From positions 1-7,649 of the forward strand of contig JAJIYR010000052.1 in the NCBI GenBank assembly GCA_020881085.1: 7,649 nucleotides of DNA, in the 5' to 3' direction. This stretch comes from Rickettsia endosymbiont of Bryobia graminum (GTDB lineage: Bacteria > Pseudomonadota > Alphaproteobacteria > Rickettsiales > Rickettsiaceae). The notes under the pieces were generated by a model, which was not told the DNA's origin, searched no databases, and saw only the letters and a list, made by a program, of their open reading frames with translations. Shown here one piece after another: positions 5,088 through 7,649 of this stretch. Position 1 is the stretch's first letter; every line of letters starts with the position of its first letter. Both the position numbers and the translations under genes were made by a program.

Positions 5088-7334
5088 TTATCCCTCTTTA
5101 GAAAGAGTTGTAGATTCTTGAGTATGATTATTTTTACCAGACTCATTATCTCTATTATGTATTTTAGGACGATTATATGTTTTTCTTCTATTTCTAGACT
5201 TGGATTTTAGTTTTGGTTTTGTTTCAGTATCCTCTGGATGAAGATTTTTTTCTTCAACTACTTCAACTAATTCTTCTATACTTTTTTCTACAAAATTTTG
5301 CTGTGAGCTATTATTTTGTTTAGCAATATCATTACCCTTGGGATCATTTCCAATTTTTTGTTGATATAAATGCGATTCTTGGACTAATTTACTACTATTA
5401 CTTTCATTAACAGCAGTCTCCTCATCTACTTTTATAACTACATTCTTACCACCCTCATTAACTGCCTCCGATTTATTAACAGTTACTTTCCATTTTTGTT
5501 TAGTTTTATTATGGTTGTTTTTAGGGATTCTTTCTTCCTGATAATTTGAAGACTGATTTTGTATTAAAGGTTTATTATTGACAATAATATTATTAGATTT
5601 CTTTGGTAATTTCACTTTTTCAATTGAAAAATTATCAGAAGTTGCAGTTGGATCTACATAAAAATTTAACTTTAAACTATATTTCTCTTCAATTATTGAT
5701 ATCTGAGTTCTTTTCTTATTAAGTAAATACATTACTGAATTGACATTGGCATAAACATTTATTACATCAATAGTTTCATTAAAGATCTCATTTTCTACTG
5801 TACGTAAAATTAGCATAGCATTGGATTCATCTGCACGAACAAGCCCTTTACCATTACAGTGAGAACAAACAGAAGAATTGGACTCAAGAAAGGATGGCCG
5901 AAGTCTTTGGCGCGACATTTCTAAAAGACCAAATTGGCTAATATTAGCAGTCTGGATTTTTGCACGATCCCGACTCAAGAACTCTCTAAAAGACCTTTCA
6001 ACAATTCTGCGGTTTCTAGTATCATACATGTCAATAAAATCAATAACCAATAAACCTGATAAATCTCTTAATTTAACTTGTCTTGCAATCTCTCTAGCTG
6101 CCTCTAAATTTGTTTTTAACGCTGTTTCTTCAATATTTTTTTCAGACGTTGCTCTACCAGAATTAACATCTATTGAAATAAGAGCCTCTGTTGGATTTAT
6201 TACTATATAACCACCTGAAGGCAAGGAAATAACTGGCTGATATAAATTGGCTAATTGCTCTTCTATTGCAAATTTTGTAAAAATTGGCACTTTATTTTTA
6301 TATTCTTTTAGTTTATTCAGCTCAGTTGGCAATATATCCTTCATGAATTTCACAGCATTTTGATATGCCTCATCTCCCTGTATTATCATCTCTTTTACAG
6401 TATGATCAAACATATCTCTAATTATCTTCTGAATTAACCCATCTTCTTCATGTATAAAGCATGGAGCTACTGATTTAACTGTAATTTCCCGAATTTTATT
6501 CCATAATTTTACCAAGTAATTATAATCACGTTTAATATCTAAGGTGGTACATCCAGCTCCAGCTGTACGAACTATTATACTTGAACTATGATTATTTGTA
6601 GTTATTTTACTAATTATACTTTTCAGTCTCTTACGTTCATCAGTGTTAGAGATTTTACGTGATACGCCATTCTGTAAAGAAGTATTGGGCATTAAAACGC
6701 AATACTTACCGGCGAGTGCAAGAAAGGTTGTAAATGACGCCCCTTTATTACCTCTTTCTTCTTTTGTAACTTGGACAAGTATTACTTGTCCCTTTTTTAT
6801 TACTTCCTGAATCTTATATTGCTTTTCCTTATCGTCTTCTTTATTACCCTGCTCCTGATTTATTGTTTCAATGTCACTCTCTAAAACTTCAAGATTAAAT
6901 TCGCTTTGGATTTTTTCATCTACTAACTGTTCTATAGCTTTTAAATCAATTTCTTCATTATCAATTATAGGATTATAATTTCTTTCTATTGCTGGCGCTG
7001 GCTCAATAATGTTGTCTTGAGTAATATTTGCAAGAGTAATTTCTTTTAAACTCTCTATTGGAGATAATAACTTCTTTTCAGAATTAGGTAAATTGTAATA
7101 GTCAGGATGAATTTCTGCAAAAGGCAAAAACCCGCTTTTATCAGCTCCGTATTCAATGAATGCAGCCTGTAGTGATGGCTCTACCCTTGTAACTTTTGCA
7201 AGATATATGTTACCTTTACTTTGTTGTTTTATTGCTGTTTCATATTCAATATCATCAATATTATTATTATGACTTAATAACACCACCCTTGTTTCGTTTA
7301 GAAAATTAGCATCAATTATAATTTTTTTATTCAT
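5088..7334 (-). CDS. rne: Ribonuclease E (RNase E/G family)
   Basis: RNase E is the main endoribonuclease of mRNA decay and of rRNA and tRNA processing, and in proteobacteria the scaffold of the degradosome. The 748-residue protein has an S1 domain from about 37 (K-G-N-I-Y-L-A-K-V-T-R-V-E-P-S-L-Q-A-A-F-I) that is split by an acidic insert at about 80-175 and resumes at K-K-G-Q-V-I-L-V-Q-V-T-K-E. The 5'-sensor region follows, with V-R-T-A-G-A-G (255-261). The DNase I-like catalytic core has metal ligands D389 (I-S-I-D-V-N-S-G) and D432 (V-I-D-F-I-D-M), and the zinc-link C-S-H-C is at 490-493. The small domain ends near 560. The last ~180 residues are N/K/E-rich and likely disordered, with an arginine-rich RNA-binding patch (K-S-K-S-R-N-R-R-K, 710-718). 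It is shorter than E. coli RNase E (1061). It heads the rne-lptE-holA operon. RNase G is unlikely given the tail and S1 insert. Confidence 0.95.
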   Translation of the reverse strand: MNKKIIIDANFLNETRVVLLSHNNNIDDIEYETAIKQQSKGNIYLAKVTRVEPSLQAAFIEYGADKSGFLPFAEIHPDYYNLPNSEKKLLSPIESLKEITLANITQDNIIEPAPAIERNYNPIIDNEEIDLKAIEQLVDEKIQSEFNLEVLESDIETINQEQGNKEDDKEKQYKIQEVIKKGQVILVQVTKEERGNKGASFTTFLALAGKYCVLMPNTSLQNGVSRKISNTDERKRLKSIISKITTNNHSSSIIVRTAGAGCTTLDIKRDYNYLVKLWNKIREITVKSVAPCFIHEEDGLIQKIIRDMFDHTVKEMIIQGDEAYQNAVKFMKDILPTELNKLKEYKNKVPIFTKFAIEEQLANLYQPVISLPSGGYIVINPTEALISIDVNSGRATSEKNIEETALKTNLEAAREIARQVKLRDLSGLLVIDFIDMYDTRNRRIVERSFREFLSRDRAKIQTANISQFGLLEMSRQRLRPSFLESNSSVCSHCNGKGLVRADESNAMLILRTVENEIFNETIDVINVYANVNSVMYLLNKKRTQISIIEEKYSLKLNFYVDPTATSDNFSIEKVKLPKKSNNIIVNNKPLIQNQSSNYQEERIPKNNHNKTKQKWKVTVNKSEAVNEGGKNVVIKVDEETAVNESNSSKLVQESHLYQQKIGNDPKGNDIAKQNNSSQQNFVEKSIEELVEVVEEKNLHPEDTETKPKLKSKSRNRRKTYNRPKIHNRDNESGKNNHTQESTTLSKEG

Positions 7335-7389
7335 TAATTTTTTACTCGTAAATAATTTTATTTCATGCTCTCATATATTCTTACAATCC

Positions 7390-7416
7390 ATGTAAAATGT
7401 TCTTTATATTTTACAT
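7390..7416 (-). repeat. Dyad in the rne 5' leader/promoter region
   Basis: A perfect 9-bp inverted repeat ATGTAAAAT/ATTTTACAT (7390-7398 with 7408-7416) with a 9-base loop lies 56-82 bases upstream of the rne ATG. In RNA it would form a hairpin in the rne leader; in DNA it could be an operator overlapping the transcription start. Confidence 0.5.
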
Positions 7417-7446
7417 ATTTTATTTATCTAATATTAAATAATTCAA
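7403..7446 (-). promoter_or_regulatory. Putative rne promoter region
   Basis: Two overlapping candidates lie on the minus strand: TTGAAT (7441-7446)-18 bp-TAAAAT (7417-7422), and TTAGAT (7426-7431)-17 bp-TATAAA (7403-7408). Either would start transcription about 60-75 bases upstream of rne. The region is extremely A/T-rich, so neither is secure. Confidence 0.3.
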
Positions 7447-7483
7447 TATTTATTATGAAAAATAACTATCTAAATTAGCATTT

Positions 7484-7509
7484 ATTAACTGCACAAATTA
7501 ACTGCACAA
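7484..7509. repeat. Tandem duplication of a 13-bp unit
   Basis: ATTAACTGCACAA occurs twice, head to tail without a gap (7484-7496 and 7497-7509), directly abutting the GC-rich hairpin at 7511-7543. Such an exact tandem pair is unlikely by chance and marks the boundary of the putative IS605-type end. Confidence 0.85.
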
Positions 7510-7510
7510 C

Positions 7511-7543
7511 TCAACCACTACCGGCTGAGAGCCGGTAGGTTGA
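7511..7543 (-). ncRNA. Strong GC-rich hairpin, likely right end of a TnpB-type IS605 element / 3' end of its omega (reRNA)
   Basis: A long stem is formed by TCAAC (7511-7515) with GTTGA (7539-7543) and CTACCGGCT (7518-7526) with AGCCGGTAG (7530-7538), with a 2-base CA bulge and a GAG loop. Read on the minus strand it ends in GTGGTTGAG, similar to the TTGAC-type 3' ends of IS200/IS605 elements whose right end encodes the 3' stem of the TnpB guide RNA. No U-tract follows on either strand, which argues against a terminator. The assignment is inference from pattern; the element body is outside the window. Confidence 0.4.
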
Positions 7544-7582
7544 TGGTAGGGACTAGAAGTGCCGTAGAGTTTAAGCTAAAGC

Positions 7583-7648
7583 TTATTCCAATCTAATGTT
7601 AGAAATAGAAGTTGGTTTATGAGCTTCTGTATGGTTATTTATATACTC
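7583..7648 (-). CDS. Possible C-terminal end of an unidentified protein (tnpB?), truncated by window edge
   Basis: The minus-strand frame entering at 7648 is open for 21 codons and ends with TAA at 7583-7585; the visible peptide ends P-T-S-I-S-N-I-R-L-E. The other two minus frames stop early. I do not recognise the sequence. The nearby IS605-like hairpin makes a TnpB tail possible, but 21 open codons could also be chance. Confidence 0.2.
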   Translation of the reverse strand, partial: EYINNHTEAHKPTSISNIRLE

Positions 7649-7649
7649 A

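Larger units (their letters stand above)
7511..7649 (-). mobile_element. Putative right-end fragment of an IS200/IS605 (IS1341/TnpB-type) element, cut by window edge
   Basis: The stretch combines a hairpin of IS605 right-end type at its inner edge, a second small inverted repeat (TAAGCT/AGCTTA at 7572-7585) and an open minus-strand frame that ends at 7583. This is the layout expected for the tail of a minus-strand tnpB gene overlapping its guide RNA. No transposase motif is visible in the part present, so the call rests on structure only. Confidence 0.35.

Noticed and set aside
5878..6210. Plus-strand open frame of 110 codons
   Set aside because: It is antisense to the conserved catalytic core of RNase E, where codon constraint creates open reverse frames.
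7511..7543. Intrinsic terminator of a minus-strand gene ending at 7583
   Set aside because: The stem is strong, but neither strand has a following T-tract. A mobile-element end fits better.
1..7649. CRISPR array, toxin-antitoxin pair or phage cluster
   Set aside because: No regularly spaced repeats were seen, and apart from the mobile-element ends the recognisable genes are housekeeping genes; the only direct tandem repeat noticed is the 13-bp pair at 7484-7509.

Overview
The window comes from an AT-rich alphaproteobacterial chromosome, most likely an obligate intracellular Rickettsiales and probably a member of the Rickettsiaceae. The reasons are the strong A/T bias, the IF-1 and DksA sequences (DksA carries the alphaproteobacterial two-cysteine form of its zinc-finger region), an RNase E with an acidic insertion in its S1 domain, and IS200/IS605-type mobile DNA. 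The proteins look diverged from the IF-1 and DksA I recall for classical Rickettsia, so a torix-group Rickettsia or Megaira-like lineage is possible. I cannot resolve this without a search.

Layout. Positions 1-391 hold the 3' part of an IS200-type transposase (tnpA, + strand) and the hairpin of its right end. Positions 392-632 are non-coding, with a degraded palindromic repeat and a weak terminator. All recognised housekeeping genes then lie on the minus strand. In transcription order they are rne (RNase E), lptE (LPS transport lipoprotein), holA (DNA polymerase III delta), tRNA-Asn(GUU), infA (IF-1), maf (NTP pyrophosphatase), xerC (dimer-resolution recombinase) and dksA (ppGpp cofactor of RNA polymerase). 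Beyond rne, positions 7484-7649 contain a tandem 13-bp repeat, a GC-rich hairpin that looks like the right end of a TnpB-type IS605 element, and a 21-codon open frame that may be the end of that element's gene.

Expression. rne, lptE and holA are tightly packed and form one operon, with lptE translated from a Shine-Dalgarno inside the last rne codons. tRNA-Asn has its own plausible promoter and probably reads into infA. maf, xerC and dksA each have a plausible sigma-70-type promoter in front, so this stretch looks like separate small units rather than one long operon. The products cover RNA decay, outer-membrane assembly, replication, translation initiation, nucleotide housekeeping, chromosome-dimer resolution and stringent control. 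These are ordinary core functions.

I found no convincing new multi-gene system. The points most worth checking are the IS605-like end at the right edge with its adjoining tandem repeat, the altered HUH motif of the left transposase, a 9-bp dyad in the rne leader, and the linkage of lptE-holA to rne instead of leuS.
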